DNA of 54,269 bases from Brevinema andersonii (GCA_020722765.1 DYKD01000002.1:45036-99304), one strand, 5' to 3'. Positions 9,446 to 19,134 are shown, counted from the first letter of the stretch. A program made the numbers and translations. The notes: generated from the sequence alone by a model not told the origin.

Positions 9446-9652
9446 TGAATGGACATGTTCAATTTGTCCATTGCTGGAACTGTTTTTCAAGTTAAGACGC
9501 ATGATACTGAACTATGAATGGTCATGGATCGGTTGCGTTCATTGTTGGTGGCAGTTTCCCAGGACAGGATGGTTGGTTTTGATGTAGAGATGACTTCTTG
9601 GGAACCATGATAACGGGAGACATCGGAAAAAATCAGATAGAAAGGTGAAACC

Positions 9653-10036
9653 ATGTCAGAACGAAGGATGGAGCGGATAAAGAGCCAACTGATGAAAGAA
9701 GTGGCTCTCATCATCAATCAGGAATTGAAAGATCCCAGACTGACAGGTCTTGTCAGTGTCACGAAAGTGGAAATCTCTCCTGACATGCGGAACGCGACTG
9801 TGCATGTGAGCGTTTTTGCGACAGACAAGATTGATAGGAGCAGGGATACTGATTTGGAAGTCTTGAACCATTCAGCCCATTACATCATGTTCCTGCTCTC
9901 TAAGAAACTGACGATCAAATATATTCCAGAGATCCTATTCAAGCTTGATAACAGCATGGAGGAATCTGACAGGATGAGCCAGCTTTTCAAGAAGATAGAA
10001 TCAGGTAATAACAAAGAGGGGCGGACTGAATCATGA
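9653..10036 (+). CDS. rbfA: Ribosome-binding factor A
   Basis: A 127-residue RbfA, a KH-type 30S maturation factor. The family features are an N-terminal RMERIKSQLMKEVALIINQE, then DPRLTGLVSVTKVEISPDM and a C-terminal IPEILFKLDNSMEESDRM. An AAAGGTG ribosome-binding site precedes the ATG. Its stop overlaps the next start (ATGA at 10033-10036), which indicates translational coupling to the DHH phosphoesterase. The usual truB is not next in line. Confidence 0.95.
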   Translation: MSERRMERIKSQLMKEVALIINQELKDPRLTGLVSVTKVEISPDMRNATVHVSVFATDKIDRSRDTDLEVLNHSAHYIMFLLSKKLTIKYIPEILFKLDNSMEESDRMSQLFKKIESGNNKEGRTES

Positions 10037-11043
10037 GTGAATCAATCAAGAAAATCCAGGAACTGATTAAGAAAAAAACGCATTTTGTCATCATGTACCA
10101 TGAGAATCCGGATGGTGACTGTATTGCTAACGCTTTGCTTTGGGGCTATTTCCTTTCGGAAAGGAAAAAACAGTACAGGATCGTTGGTGCTGACCCTTTT
10201 CCAGAAAGGCTTGCTTTTCTTACAGAGCGCTATTCCAAGATTACGAACAACAGGCTCGTGATAGTACCTCGCAAGAAAAGCATGCATCGCGCTCTCCCAT
10301 CACAGTTCAAGGACGCGGTTCTCATCGTTGTTGATACATCCAGTCTGGAAAGGACAGGCCGTATCAAAGATGATATTGATGACTTTTCAATGGTCATCAA
10401 CATAGACCATCATGCTGACAATGACCTGTTCGGTGATATCAATTATATTGATAAGAAAGCATCATCTGTCGGACAGGTTTCCTATGAGTTTCTCACAGCC
10501 TCCAGGTTCAAACTTGACAAGACCTCTGCAGAGCTTCTCTATATATCCCTCTATACGGATACTGGCGCTTTTTCCCAGCGCAATACGAACAAGCGGACTT
10601 TGGAGATCATGAGTGAACTGATAGGTTATGGGACAGATGTTCCTGCATTGAACGGGATACTCAAGATGAGAAGCTATGCAAAGACGATCCTGTTAGGAAG
10701 GGTGCTTGCCAGAATCAAGGATGTCAACAGGAAGCTGTACTGGGCTTATGTGACTGTCAAGGATCTTCGTGATTTGAATCTTGCACCTTATGATACGGAC
10801 GGATTGATTGAGGAGATTTTGGCTATTGCAGGATCAGAGGTTGTGGCTCTTTTTAAGGAAGTAAACCCGTCTCTGGTGCGTATAAGTCTGCGTAGCAGGT
10901 CTGAATTCAATGTCAAGCCTTTGGCTAACAAATACAAGGGTGGTGGACATGATAAAGCTGCTGGATGTGAAATCGAAGGTACGATTGATGCTGTGCAAAG
11001 CAAACTGGTGGCCGAACTTACCCACATGATGGGAATACGATAA
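10033..11043 (+). CDS. nrnA: DHH/DHHA1 phosphoesterase, NrnA-like oligoribonuclease/pAp phosphatase
   Basis: A 336-residue DHH-family enzyme that in characterised homologues degrades nanoRNA and dephosphorylates pAp. Metal-binding motifs are in order: NPDGDCIAN (about 25-33), VVDTSS, NIDHHADND (the DHH motif near 125) and YTDTGAF. The C-terminal substrate-binding DHHA1 motif is KYKGGGHDKAAG (near 300). The length is normal. It overlaps rbfA by four bases and closes the operon, an arrangement (rbfA-nrnA) seen in several phyla. It converges on the peptidase gene with a 33-nt gap that shows no hairpin. Confidence 0.92.
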   Translation: MSESIKKIQELIKKKTHFVIMYHENPDGDCIANALLWGYFLSERKKQYRIVGADPFPERLAFLTERYSKITNNRLVIVPRKKSMHRALPSQFKDAVLIVVDTSSLERTGRIKDDIDDFSMVINIDHHADNDLFGDINYIDKKASSVGQVSYEFLTASRFKLDKTSAELLYISLYTDTGAFSQRNTNKRTLEIMSELIGYGTDVPALNGILKMRSYAKTILLGRVLARIKDVNRKLYWAYVTVKDLRDLNLAPYDTDGLIEEILAIAGSEVVALFKEVNPSLVRISLRSRSEFNVKPLANKYKGGGHDKAAGCEIEGTIDAVQSKLVAELTHMMGIR

Positions 11044-11076
11044 ACCGCTTTATTAAGAAATGACAGTCTGTTCCTG

Positions 11077-13692
11077 TTAGAACATGATACTGTTGTTCAG
11101 TGTGTATGAATACTTCCAGCCTCCACTTCCCGTGTAAAAGTATGAGATTTCATGTTTCAGCTGCAGGGCGAAAGAGAGTTTGTGCTCCAGTTCCAGTCTT
11201 CCGCCAAGTTTCCATTCTTCTATCTTGGCTGATGTTCCTGACGTGTCTCCGAACAAGGAAATGAAAAGATCTTCCAGATACAGGATGTTGGGATTCCATG
11301 ACCCCCAGTTGATACTGATGAGTTTCCTTTTTAAAGACAGGCTTGCAAAGATCAGGTCTCCTTTGCTGTCAGATTCTAAAAAGAAAGTGTCGTTGTAAGT
11401 GTGATAGAGAATCCAGTCTTCATAGATTCCGCCAAGGATCTTGCTGTTCAAGATTGTCTTTCCTAGAAGCTGTTCATATTGCAGGGTCAGATATGTGATT
11501 TTTGGATAATTTCTATGGTCAAGGATAAGATTCCCTTTGTCAAATCCCAAAATGATTTTTGTGAGAGGAAAAGAGAATTTGCATTGTGCTGACAAACTGA
11601 CTTCAAACAGGTTTATGATGTCATAATGATATCCGCCTGCGGATGCTGAGACTGATGTGAGTCCAGATCCTGTCCTGGTCCAGAAAGGGATATCCAAGTA
11701 TGCACCTGTCTGTGCAGGGGGCCAGAGTGTGGAATAATCAACCATCAGGTTTATGTTTCTAGGAAAAAGGAATTGGCCAGAAATGGTGGTTGCCTGATAT
11801 TCAGGGAAGTAGGATGCCTGATACATGAATCTGTCGAGATTGTCTCCACCCGCTATGCTTATTCCTAGAAGCATACTGTCGTCGTCAAAAAATTCAATAG
11901 CAGGAATGATATATTTTGGCCACAGAGAGATAAGATTGGGTGTACAAGAGTTTCGTGCTTTTATGTCTATCTGAAAACCGGGAGATTTCAAGGGAATCTC
12001 TTTCTCATCTGGCAAGGTCACCTGCATTATTGATGATGTTGCTTTGTAGATTTCATGGCCGTAAGAATGCAACCCCAGATAATAGACTTCTCCTTTCATC
12101 TCGTTTGGTGTAGTGCCATAGAACGATTGTGTCAGACGGCTATCCTGTCCTGTCTGTAAGTTGTGCAAATAACAGGAATAGGTGCTGTTGAAATTAGCCG
12201 TATAATAGATTCTTCCGTTTTTAAGGTTGTTCGCATATTCATGCCATGGTGTGTCTATCACAGGCGTGAGTTCGCCTGTTTCCATGTTCATGGAATAGAT
12301 GCTGTAGTTCTTCCCTTCATACTTTGCGTTGACTATGACAGTCTCTTTTTCTATGAAGAAGCTTTCAGGATAAAAAGGGACAGAATACAGTTTTTCCTGG
12401 TTTCCAGTTTCGGGATTGAAAAGAAACACTTCAGCTCCCAAAGATCCTTTTGTGGATTTTGAATAAAGGATTTTCCCATCATCAAAAATGCCATAACCTG
12501 TCAGCTCACCAGAAAGCAGTCTTTTCTTTTTTCCTGTTTTCAAGTCAAGAGTGTGAAGTGTTGCAATGGCGCCGAGGTTTCCCATTGTCTTGTTTTTGAA
12601 TCCGCTCCGTATTTCCATTGTTGAATAATAGAGTTTTCCGTTTTTCACTTTCATGTCAAGCATAGAAGCTGTCATAAGACGGAGTAATACAGTTTTTTCC
12701 CCTGTTTCTGGATCGAGACGCATGATGCTGTTCATCGTTTTTGTAGTGAAAGGACCAGTCTTCAGTACTGTCCGTTGCCTGTAATAAAGGGATCTGTCAT
12801 CTGAGACGAGGTCTTCCTTGATCCAGGAATCCTTTGTAAGCCGGATTCCGTCCCATTGTGCTGATTCCGCTTTCTGTTCCATATCTTTTTCCCAGTCTTT
12901 CCAGATGGATGGAGTCCGTTTGCCAAATACATAACTCATGTCTGAATCAAAACCCATGAATGGGAAAAGGATATTCCAGGCGCTGTCATAATCAGAACCG
13001 GTTTTCCTATAGAAGGCAGGTATTTTCTCTTTTCCGTATTTTGATTCCAGATACCTGTGGAACTCTCCTCCATAAGCATAGATCGCATCTGTTGGCACTT
13101 CTACAGGTGAATAGGAAGCTGTTGGCAAAGAGGGGAATTTTTTCTCTTTTGCACGTGCCAGCAGGAGAGCATGATAGTAACCGTCATTGAGCCGTCCTGA
13201 ATAAGGAGAGAGTCTGGATTCAGAATAGACTGTTATCCCTTCGAAAACCCATGGAGGTGAAATCAGGTTGGGACTATATATGGCTCCGAATATTTTCCTG
13301 AAATAATAAGGAAATCCTATGGCACCAGTCATATGCAGGATATGGATATATTCATGGAAGGAAACGTCCACCCACCAGTTCTGAAGCATTCCAAAATTGG
13401 CACGGGGTTGGTGTGCATAAAGATATGTTTTTTCGTTGATAGGATCTGCCATTCCATTCACGAAGAGTCCTGAATCCTCTATGATGATCGGGATCTTTTT
13501 TTGGGTCTTAAAACCAGTCAGCCTTTCTGCATTTGTTCTGAATGTTTCTAACGAGATAAGTGCCTGGTAGGCTTCAAATGCAAAACCATCATGGTAGTAG
13601 ACTTGGAAATGGTCGCTTTCAAGGATTTTATAGGAGGCATGAGAAGAAAATGCCGATAAAATGACAAAGAGAAAAATCAAATAGGACTTCAT
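11077..13692 (-). CDS. Secreted HEXXH metallopeptidase with propeller-like and barrel-like C-terminal parts
   Basis: An 871-residue protein with a cleavable-looking signal peptide (first about 19 residues). Residues about 20-250 look like a gluzincin (Peptidase-MA-type) domain: FHEYIHIL (zinc motif near 114) and WVFEGITVYSE (third ligand Glu near 150). The middle (about 290-560) has repeated short beta segments with a TolB/WD40-like rhythm (YYSTMEIR, ILYSKS, IYYTANF). The last about 280 residues alternate aromatic beta strands and end in Phe (NSIMF), like an outer-membrane barrel. I infer a cell-surface protease; the substrate is unknown. It forms its own transcription unit upstream of a 108-nt gap to alaS. 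Confidence 0.65.
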   Translation of the reverse strand: MKSYLIFLFVILSAFSSHASYKILESDHFQVYYHDGFAFEAYQALISLETFRTNAERLTGFKTQKKIPIIIEDSGLFVNGMADPINEKTYLYAHQPRANFGMLQNWWVDVSFHEYIHILHMTGAIGFPYYFRKIFGAIYSPNLISPPWVFEGITVYSESRLSPYSGRLNDGYYHALLLARAKEKKFPSLPTASYSPVEVPTDAIYAYGGEFHRYLESKYGKEKIPAFYRKTGSDYDSAWNILFPFMGFDSDMSYVFGKRTPSIWKDWEKDMEQKAESAQWDGIRLTKDSWIKEDLVSDDRSLYYRQRTVLKTGPFTTKTMNSIMRLDPETGEKTVLLRLMTASMLDMKVKNGKLYYSTMEIRSGFKNKTMGNLGAIATLHTLDLKTGKKKRLLSGELTGYGIFDDGKILYSKSTKGSLGAEVFLFNPETGNQEKLYSVPFYPESFFIEKETVIVNAKYEGKNYSIYSMNMETGELTPVIDTPWHEYANNLKNGRIYYTANFNSTYSCYLHNLQTGQDSRLTQSFYGTTPNEMKGEVYYLGLHSYGHEIYKATSSIMQVTLPDEKEIPLKSPGFQIDIKARNSCTPNLISLWPKYIIPAIEFFDDDSMLLGISIAGGDNLDRFMYQASYFPEYQATTISGQFLFPRNINLMVDYSTLWPPAQTGAYLDIPFWTRTGSGLTSVSASAGGYHYDIINLFEVSLSAQCKFSFPLTKIILGFDKGNLILDHRNYPKITYLTLQYEQLLGKTILNSKILGGIYEDWILYHTYNDTFFLESDSKGDLIFASLSLKRKLISINWGSWNPNILYLEDLFISLFGDTSGTSAKIEEWKLGGRLELEHKLSFALQLKHEISYFYTGSGGWKYSYTLNNSIMF

Positions 13693-13800
13693 ATAATCCT
13701 TAATAAACTAAATATTCGTATCTAAAACGAGGTTTTCACGTTTCATGGGCGAAGTCCCTGATGTTGATCTTGTCAAACTTGCCCTTCCATGGTTGATACC

Positions 13801-16443
13801 TTAGATCCCTTTTACAAACTCCTCAATCACTTCTGCCATGTTTCCAGGATCTTTCGCACCACCCTGCGCAAAATCAGGACGACCTCCACCCTTCCCGCCA
13901 ATCTTGGACAAGAGGTTTTTCAAGACTTCTCCAGCCTTGTATTTTGCTGTCTGGTCTTGTGTGACAGCTACAATCACAGTCAATGCACCTGTTTCTTTTT
14001 TCTTGTTTGAGAGTATGACTATGCCGGTCTTGATGTCGTTTTTCATCCTGTCGCTGATGATGCGTTGTGAATCCATGTCCGTATCTTCTATCAAAGCATA
14101 CTGGATCTTGATGCCGGCTTTTTCCATGGTAACCGGTTTGAATGAGTCGTCATTTCCTGTCTTCCTTTCTTTGGCGGATTTCAGGTCTTTTTCAAGTTTC
14201 TTGTTCTGTTCAATCAAGGACTGGATCTTCTCTGCAATGCCGTCTTTTGTCTTGAGCAGGTTGGCAATCTCTTTCAACTGGTTCCTTTGGTTCTTTACTA
14301 ACGCATAAGCCACAGAGCCAGTCACAGCTTCGATTCTCCTGATTCCAGATGCTGCTGAAGCTTCACTGAGTATCAAAAACAGGCCGATCCTGCCGATATT
14401 GTCGATATGGGTTCCTCCACAGAGCTCTTTGCTGATACCTTCAACAGAAACGACCCGCACTTTGTCTGAATATTTTTCGCCAAAAAAAGCCATGGCACCT
14501 GTTTTGATTGCTTCATCTTTTCCCATCACGTCTGTCTTTACTGGTGTTGCAGTGCGGATAAATTCATTGACAAGGGTTTCAACCTTTTCCAGCTCCGCTT
14601 CAGTCAGCCCTTTAGGATTTGTAAAATCGAAACGAAGCTTGTCTGGACCTACGGCAGAGCCTGCCTGTCCGACATGTGTGCCCACAACATTGCGCAACGC
14701 TGCCTGCAGGAGATGTGTTGCCGTGTGGTTGAGACGTGTAGCCAGGCGTTCTGAGTTGTTGACTTCCAGTCTGCAATCATCCTTGACCGTCACTTTTCCT
14801 GCTGTGACATTTCCAAGATGCAAGGTGAGGTCATTGTATTTCTGTGTGTCTGAGACCTGGATTTTCCCTGAAGAAGATGTGATCGTCCCTTCATCGCCTT
14901 CCTGCCCACCTGATTCCGCATAGAAAGGGGTTTTTGAAAAAAGGAGCATCACCTGGTCGCTCTCCTGCGCAACATCTGTTTTTTTCCATGAGCCGTTGGA
15001 TGAGTCCATCACAAAAAGACCGATTGGTTTCTCTGTTCCTTCAAGCATCTCGTATCCAGTGAAAATTGTGGGTTCCAGTTCTGAGAAGTCGATGTCGGCA
15101 AACGTTGCAGAGGAAGTTGATTTTTTCCAGGAATCACGTCCCCGCTGTTTCTGTTCTCCCATCAGCTTCTGGTATCCTTCCAGATCCAATGTGAGATTGT
15201 TCTCTCGGCCTATCTCTTTGGTGATGTCTGTCGGGAATCCGTATGTATCATAAAGTTTGAAGATGACGTCACCTGGCAGGATTGTCTTCTTCTCTTTTTT
15301 CAGGGTGTCAATGGATTGTGAAAGCAGGGAGAGGCCGTTGTCCAGGGTCTCAAGAAATTTTACTTCCTCTGTCTTGATGATGGTTTTTACCCTTTCACTG
15401 TTTTGTCTGATTTCAGGATATGTGTCTCCGAAAATTTCCACTACTTTGTCAACAAGGGTGAACAGGTATGGTTTGTTGTTCCCAAGTTTTCTGGAAAAAC
15501 GTATCGCACGGCGGAGAATCTTTCTGATGACATAACCACGGCCTTCATTCCCAGGCATGCCACCATCAGTAATCGCAACGGAAAGACCGCGGATGTGGTC
15601 GGCAATGACCTGGAAAGCCACATGGTTCTCTTCGATCTTTTTTCCTGTGTCTTTTGCAATCTGGTCGAGGATGGGAGTGAAGAGGTCTGTCTTGTAGTTC
15701 GTTTTTGTCTGGCTCATGACAGAGACAATCCGTTCAAGCCCCATCCCGGTATCTACGCTTTTGAATTTCAGGGGATTCAGTTTTCCAGATTCATCCCTGT
15801 TGTACTGGATGAAGACAAGATTCCATAACTCTACAAAGCGACCACAGCCATCAGCATTCACACCGCATTTGTGGTTGGGGGTGTTCTCATGCTGACAGAA
15901 ACCAGGACCACGGTCTATATGGATTTCGGAACAAGGACCGCATGGACCTGTGTCACCCATTTCCCAAAAGTTATCCTTTTTATCATGACGGGAGATATGG
16001 GAAGGATCTATATCCGTGTTTTTTTTCCATTCTTGAAGCGCTTCATCATCATCAAGATAGACGGTAGCGTAAAGTTTTGTCTTGTCAATCTTATAGATAT
16101 CCGTAAGCAGTTCCCAGGCGAACCTGATGGCTTCAGCCTTGTAATAATCTCCAAAGGACCAGTTGCCGAGCATTTCAAAAAACGTATGATGTGTGCCGTC
16201 ATAACCGACATCTTCGAAGTCATTATGCTTGCCACTGACACGTATGCACTTTTGTACTGAGCAGGCGCGCTTGTAAGGGGCAGGGCGTTCACCTGTGAAG
16301 ATGGTTTTGAACTGGTTCATGCCAGCGTTTGAGAATAGGAGAGTGGGATCATCGTTAGGAATAACAGGAGAGCTGGCTACAATAGTGTGGCCACGCTGGG
16401 CAAAATAGTCCAAAAATGATTTTCGTATCTCTTTACCTGTCAT
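13801..16443 (-). CDS. alaS: Alanyl-tRNA synthetase
   Basis: An 880-residue class II synthetase of full length. The catalytic core (HNDFEDVGYDGTHHTFFEML, GPCGPCSEIHIDRG, GMGLERIVSVM) is followed by the editing domain (HTATHLLQAALRN near 574; CGGTHIDN near 672) and the C-terminal DHHA1 domain (GGKGGGRPDFAQGG). I chose the ATG at 16443, where TCTCCT on the plus strand (AGGAGA on the gene strand) lies 9 nt upstream and the protein begins MTGKEIRKSFLDYF, the usual AlaS start. The longer reading from 16506 would run through the promoter. It is divergent from the hemerythrin operon. Confidence 0.97.
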   Translation of the reverse strand: MTGKEIRKSFLDYFAQRGHTIVASSPVIPNDDPTLLFSNAGMNQFKTIFTGERPAPYKRACSVQKCIRVSGKHNDFEDVGYDGTHHTFFEMLGNWSFGDYYKAEAIRFAWELLTDIYKIDKTKLYATVYLDDDEALQEWKKNTDIDPSHISRHDKKDNFWEMGDTGPCGPCSEIHIDRGPGFCQHENTPNHKCGVNADGCGRFVELWNLVFIQYNRDESGKLNPLKFKSVDTGMGLERIVSVMSQTKTNYKTDLFTPILDQIAKDTGKKIEENHVAFQVIADHIRGLSVAITDGGMPGNEGRGYVIRKILRRAIRFSRKLGNNKPYLFTLVDKVVEIFGDTYPEIRQNSERVKTIIKTEEVKFLETLDNGLSLLSQSIDTLKKEKKTILPGDVIFKLYDTYGFPTDITKEIGRENNLTLDLEGYQKLMGEQKQRGRDSWKKSTSSATFADIDFSELEPTIFTGYEMLEGTEKPIGLFVMDSSNGSWKKTDVAQESDQVMLLFSKTPFYAESGGQEGDEGTITSSSGKIQVSDTQKYNDLTLHLGNVTAGKVTVKDDCRLEVNNSERLATRLNHTATHLLQAALRNVVGTHVGQAGSAVGPDKLRFDFTNPKGLTEAELEKVETLVNEFIRTATPVKTDVMGKDEAIKTGAMAFFGEKYSDKVRVVSVEGISKELCGGTHIDNIGRIGLFLILSEASAASGIRRIEAVTGSVAYALVKNQRNQLKEIANLLKTKDGIAEKIQSLIEQNKKLEKDLKSAKERKTGNDDSFKPVTMEKAGIKIQYALIEDTDMDSQRIISDRMKNDIKTGIVILSNKKKETGALTVIVAVTQDQTAKYKAGEVLKNLLSKIGGKGGGRPDFAQGGAKDPGNMAEVIEEFVKGI

Positions 16444-16477
16444 GGAGGGTGTTCTCCTCTTTTGAAATAAGGATAAG

Positions 16478-16506
16478 AAGATAAGCATTATGGTTTGATA
16501 TTTCAA
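16478..16506 (-). promoter_or_regulatory. Predicted alaS promoter
   Basis: On the minus strand TTGAAA (16506-16501) and TATCTT (16483-16478) are separated by 17 nt, about 35 nt upstream of the alaS start codon. Confidence 0.45.
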
Positions 16507-16531
16507 ATTTGATGCAGAAGAACTAAAAAAA

Positions 16532-16568
16532 ACATCCTATTGACTTAATGGGATGTAAACATTATATT
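16532..16568 (+). promoter_or_regulatory. Promoter of the hemerythrin signalling operon with an inverted repeat over the -35
   Basis: TTGACT (16540-16545) and TATATT (16563-16568) are separated by 17 nt. The -35 box is bracketed by an inverted repeat, ACATCC (16532-16537) and GGATGT (16551-16556), a plausible regulator-binding site. A short hairpin, TCTCC/GGAGA (16599-16616), lies just before the AAAGGAG ribosome-binding site. Confidence 0.55.
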
Positions 16569-16628
16569 AAAAAGTCCGTATAACTTGCAATTTAAATATC
16601 TCCGCTTTGTTGGAGAAAGGAGTTTATC

Positions 16629-17036
16629 ATGACGTTGTTTGAGTGGAAGGATAATTACAATACTGGTGTGAAAGTTATAGACAAACAGCATCAGCGCCTA
16701 GTTGAAATTTTGAATGAACTCTATACCGCAGTCATGGAAATCCGTGGACAGGAAGTGATACGTGGTGTTGTTAAAAGTATGGTTGAATATGCGGTCATTC
16801 ATTTTGCAACTGAAGAAGATCTTATGCAGAAGAATATGTATCCTGGCTACCCTGAACATAAAAAGGAACATGAGAGTTTCTCAGCTAAAGCTGTTGAACT
16901 CAGGGAAATGTCTAAGAATGATGACTTTATCCTTTCCACTGATCTTCTCAATTACTTGAAGGAGTGGTTGAACCATCATATCCTCGTAATAGATATGAAG
17001 TACTCGCCTTTCTTTAAGAGCAAAGGCATTTCCTGA
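16629..17036 (+). CDS. Bacteriohemerythrin
   Basis: A 135-residue single-domain hemerythrin, a four-helix bundle carrying a non-haem di-iron centre that reversibly binds O2. All signature ligands are visible: H in KQHQRL (near 21), H and E in HFATEED, H...H in HKKEHESF, and H...D in NHHILVIDMKY. An AAAGGAG site precedes the ATG. It is the first gene of an operon with a CheA-like kinase (24 nt downstream), CheY and CheX, so it may sense or deliver O2 for that relay rather than serve only as storage (inference). Confidence 0.93.
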   Translation: MTLFEWKDNYNTGVKVIDKQHQRLVEILNELYTAVMEIRGQEVIRGVVKSMVEYAVIHFATEEDLMQKNMYPGYPEHKKEHESFSAKAVELREMSKNDDFILSTDLLNYLKEWLNHHILVIDMKYSPFFKSKGIS

Positions 17037-17060
17037 TACCCTATCTTAAGGATTGTTGGC

Positions 17061-18749
17061 ATGAAATTCAAATTCCATTGGACTCTTTTAGGAGCCTTAG
17101 TCGGTTTATTTTTTCCTGTTCTGGCACTTCTGGTTGATTGGTTAATCATAAAAGAAAGAAGCGTCAGTTTTGTTGCTTGCTATAGTCAAAACCCAGTTCA
17201 TTTTGTACATCTCTTTGCGCCGATCATGCTTTCAGTCATAGGTTTTGTGATGGGATCCCAGCGTGACAAACTCCATAAAATCGAAAAAGATCATCTGAAG
17301 CATATCGCTGCAATAGAGAAAGAAGTCCATGACCTGATTGACCACATTGATGATGGTATATGCACAATAGGGACTGATTATCTTATTGATAAATTCTACA
17401 ATCGTCATATTCCTGCAATCTTCGGTGAGAAAGAGTACAGAGATACATCCATCTTTGATAATATTTTTTATATTCTGGAAGGTGATGTAAAGAAAGAATT
17501 GAAAGAGTTCATTGGGATGGCATTCACCAATATCACTGCTTCTGAAGAGATGCTCAACTCCATCAACCCTGTCCATGATTTCACATACATATACAATGAT
17601 TTAGGGAAAGTCATACATAAGAGAATCAAGACCACTGCTGTACGCATAATGAGTGATGACAATACGGTTTCCAAGCTCATGTTCATTTTTAATGATATCA
17701 GCCTTTCGGAAAAATTAGCGGCCGCGGAACAAAAACAGGAACGTGAAATAGAAGAACAGTATAACATGATTTCTGCCATGCTTAACAATGATCGGACAGT
17801 TATCAACCAGTTTGTAAGAGGTTCGCAAAAAAAATTGTCTGAATTAAAAATAAAATTGCAGTCAGCTGCACAGAATCCGGATGATAAGGAAATAATAAGG
17901 GGAGTGCTGGGACTGGTCCATTCCCTCAAAGGGGAATCGTTTACACTTGGTTTTGTAAATTTCACAGAGCTTTTAAAAGAGTTTGAAGGGTTTCTTAAGA
18001 AAACACTAGAGAAGACGTATGATTTTGAGGCTCAAATTCAAGCTATTGTTTTTTTTGAAAAAATGGAGAATGAAAAGAAAAAATTCTTTAAGACCATTGA
18101 CAAGCTTAAAAATTTCATGAAGGATGTGAATGCCACTACAGACAAGGATGGCAACATCACAGATGCTGAAAGAATTTCTCTTATCCGCAAGGAACTTGAA
18201 GGTGTTTGCGATAAGTCCGCCCAGAGCGAAGGTAAGGAGATTCAATTCTCTTTTAAGACAGATGTGAATGGCTTGCCTGAAACATATTATGACGCTTTCA
18301 AGGAGATCATGTTACATCTTATACGTAATTCCGCTGCCCATGGCATTGAACCGCCTTTGGAACGGGCTCGTTTTGGTAAGCAGCAGAAAGGATTGATTTC
18401 GTGTGAAATCTCCCGTAAGGATAACCTGTGGATTCTTAGATATGCGGATGATGGTGCTGGATTCGATCTTGCACGTATCCGTAACAAGGCTATTGAGATG
18501 GGAATACACACAGCAGAGCAACTGGATCAGATGAAGGAGAATTCCATTATCGCTCTTGTTTTCAGGAGTGGTTTCAGTACAGCCAAATCGCCAGATGATG
18601 TGTCCGGGGTGGGAGTAGGAATGTCAGTCGTTAAGAACATCGTAATGGAACGTTTGAAAGGAAAAATTTTGATAGGGAATAACCCCACAAAAGGGATGAC
18701 ATTGCGCATGGAGATTCCAGCAGATAATCCGACAGGTAAGGGAGCATAA
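17061..18749 (+). CDS. Membrane-anchored CheA-like histidine kinase
   Basis: A 562-residue kinase with two N-terminal membrane helices (about 7-30 and 47-66), a coiled stretch, a PAS-like region (about 85-215), and an Hpt domain whose phospho-His is in LVHSLKGES (near 287). A CheA-type ATPase domain follows: N box HLIRNSAAHGIEPPLER (about 418-434), G1 ADDGAGFDL (about 462) and G2 SGVGVGMSVVKN (about 515). It stops right after the ATPase, so the CheW-like P5 domain that docks classical CheA to chemoreceptors is missing. It probably signals alone from the membrane. AAGGA precedes the ATG, and cheY starts 5 nt after the stop. Confidence 0.82.
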   Translation: MKFKFHWTLLGALVGLFFPVLALLVDWLIIKERSVSFVACYSQNPVHFVHLFAPIMLSVIGFVMGSQRDKLHKIEKDHLKHIAAIEKEVHDLIDHIDDGICTIGTDYLIDKFYNRHIPAIFGEKEYRDTSIFDNIFYILEGDVKKELKEFIGMAFTNITASEEMLNSINPVHDFTYIYNDLGKVIHKRIKTTAVRIMSDDNTVSKLMFIFNDISLSEKLAAAEQKQEREIEEQYNMISAMLNNDRTVINQFVRGSQKKLSELKIKLQSAAQNPDDKEIIRGVLGLVHSLKGESFTLGFVNFTELLKEFEGFLKKTLEKTYDFEAQIQAIVFFEKMENEKKKFFKTIDKLKNFMKDVNATTDKDGNITDAERISLIRKELEGVCDKSAQSEGKEIQFSFKTDVNGLPETYYDAFKEIMLHLIRNSAAHGIEPPLERARFGKQQKGLISCEISRKDNLWILRYADDGAGFDLARIRNKAIEMGIHTAEQLDQMKENSIIALVFRSGFSTAKSPDDVSGVGVGMSVVKNIVMERLKGKILIGNNPTKGMTLRMEIPADNPTGKGA

Positions 18750-18753
18750 AAAC

Positions 18754-19119
18754 ATGAATATCCTCGTAGTAGATGATTCACGCGTCATACGGAATATTAT
18801 CGCCAACATCCTAAAAGAGAAAAACTCGTCAGGTAACAATTTTTTCGAAGCAGGTGACGGCGCAGAGGCCTTGGTTCTGGCAAAGAAGGAAAAGATAGAT
18901 GTGTTTTTCCTTGATTGGAATATGCCGAAAATGAGCGGTCTTGAATTGACGCAGGAACTGAGAAAATTAGACCAATACAAGACAATACCGATCATCATGG
19001 TCACATCGGAAGCTGCGAAATATAATGTTTTGGAAGCTGTGAAAGCCGGTGTTACAGAATATGTCATCAAACCCATCACAGCTAAGACCATACTTGAAAA
19101 GGCCGGAAAATATCTGTAA
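18754..19119 (+). CDS. cheY: CheY-like single-domain response regulator
   Basis: A 121-residue receiver domain with no output domain. The acidic pair is in LVVDDSR (7-8), the phospho-acceptor Asp is in FLDWNMPKMSG (near 54), the switch Thr is in IMVTSEA (near 84), and the invariant Lys is in YVIKPIT (near 106). The gene is packed between the CheA-like kinase (4 nt) and cheX (15 nt), so it is the likely phosphorylation target of that kinase. Whether it acts on flagellar motors or another target is not visible; there are no flagellar genes in the window. Confidence 0.93.
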   Translation: MNILVVDDSRVIRNIIANILKEKNSSGNNFFEAGDGAEALVLAKKEKIDVFFLDWNMPKMSGLELTQELRKLDQYKTIPIIMVTSEAAKYNVLEAVKAGVTEYVIKPITAKTILEKAGKYL

Positions 19120-19134
19120 AAAGAAGGTACATAC

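Noticed and set aside
15403..15828. 141-codon frame antisense to alaS
   Set aside because: It is fully inside the well-conserved AlaS catalytic region and resembles no protein family.
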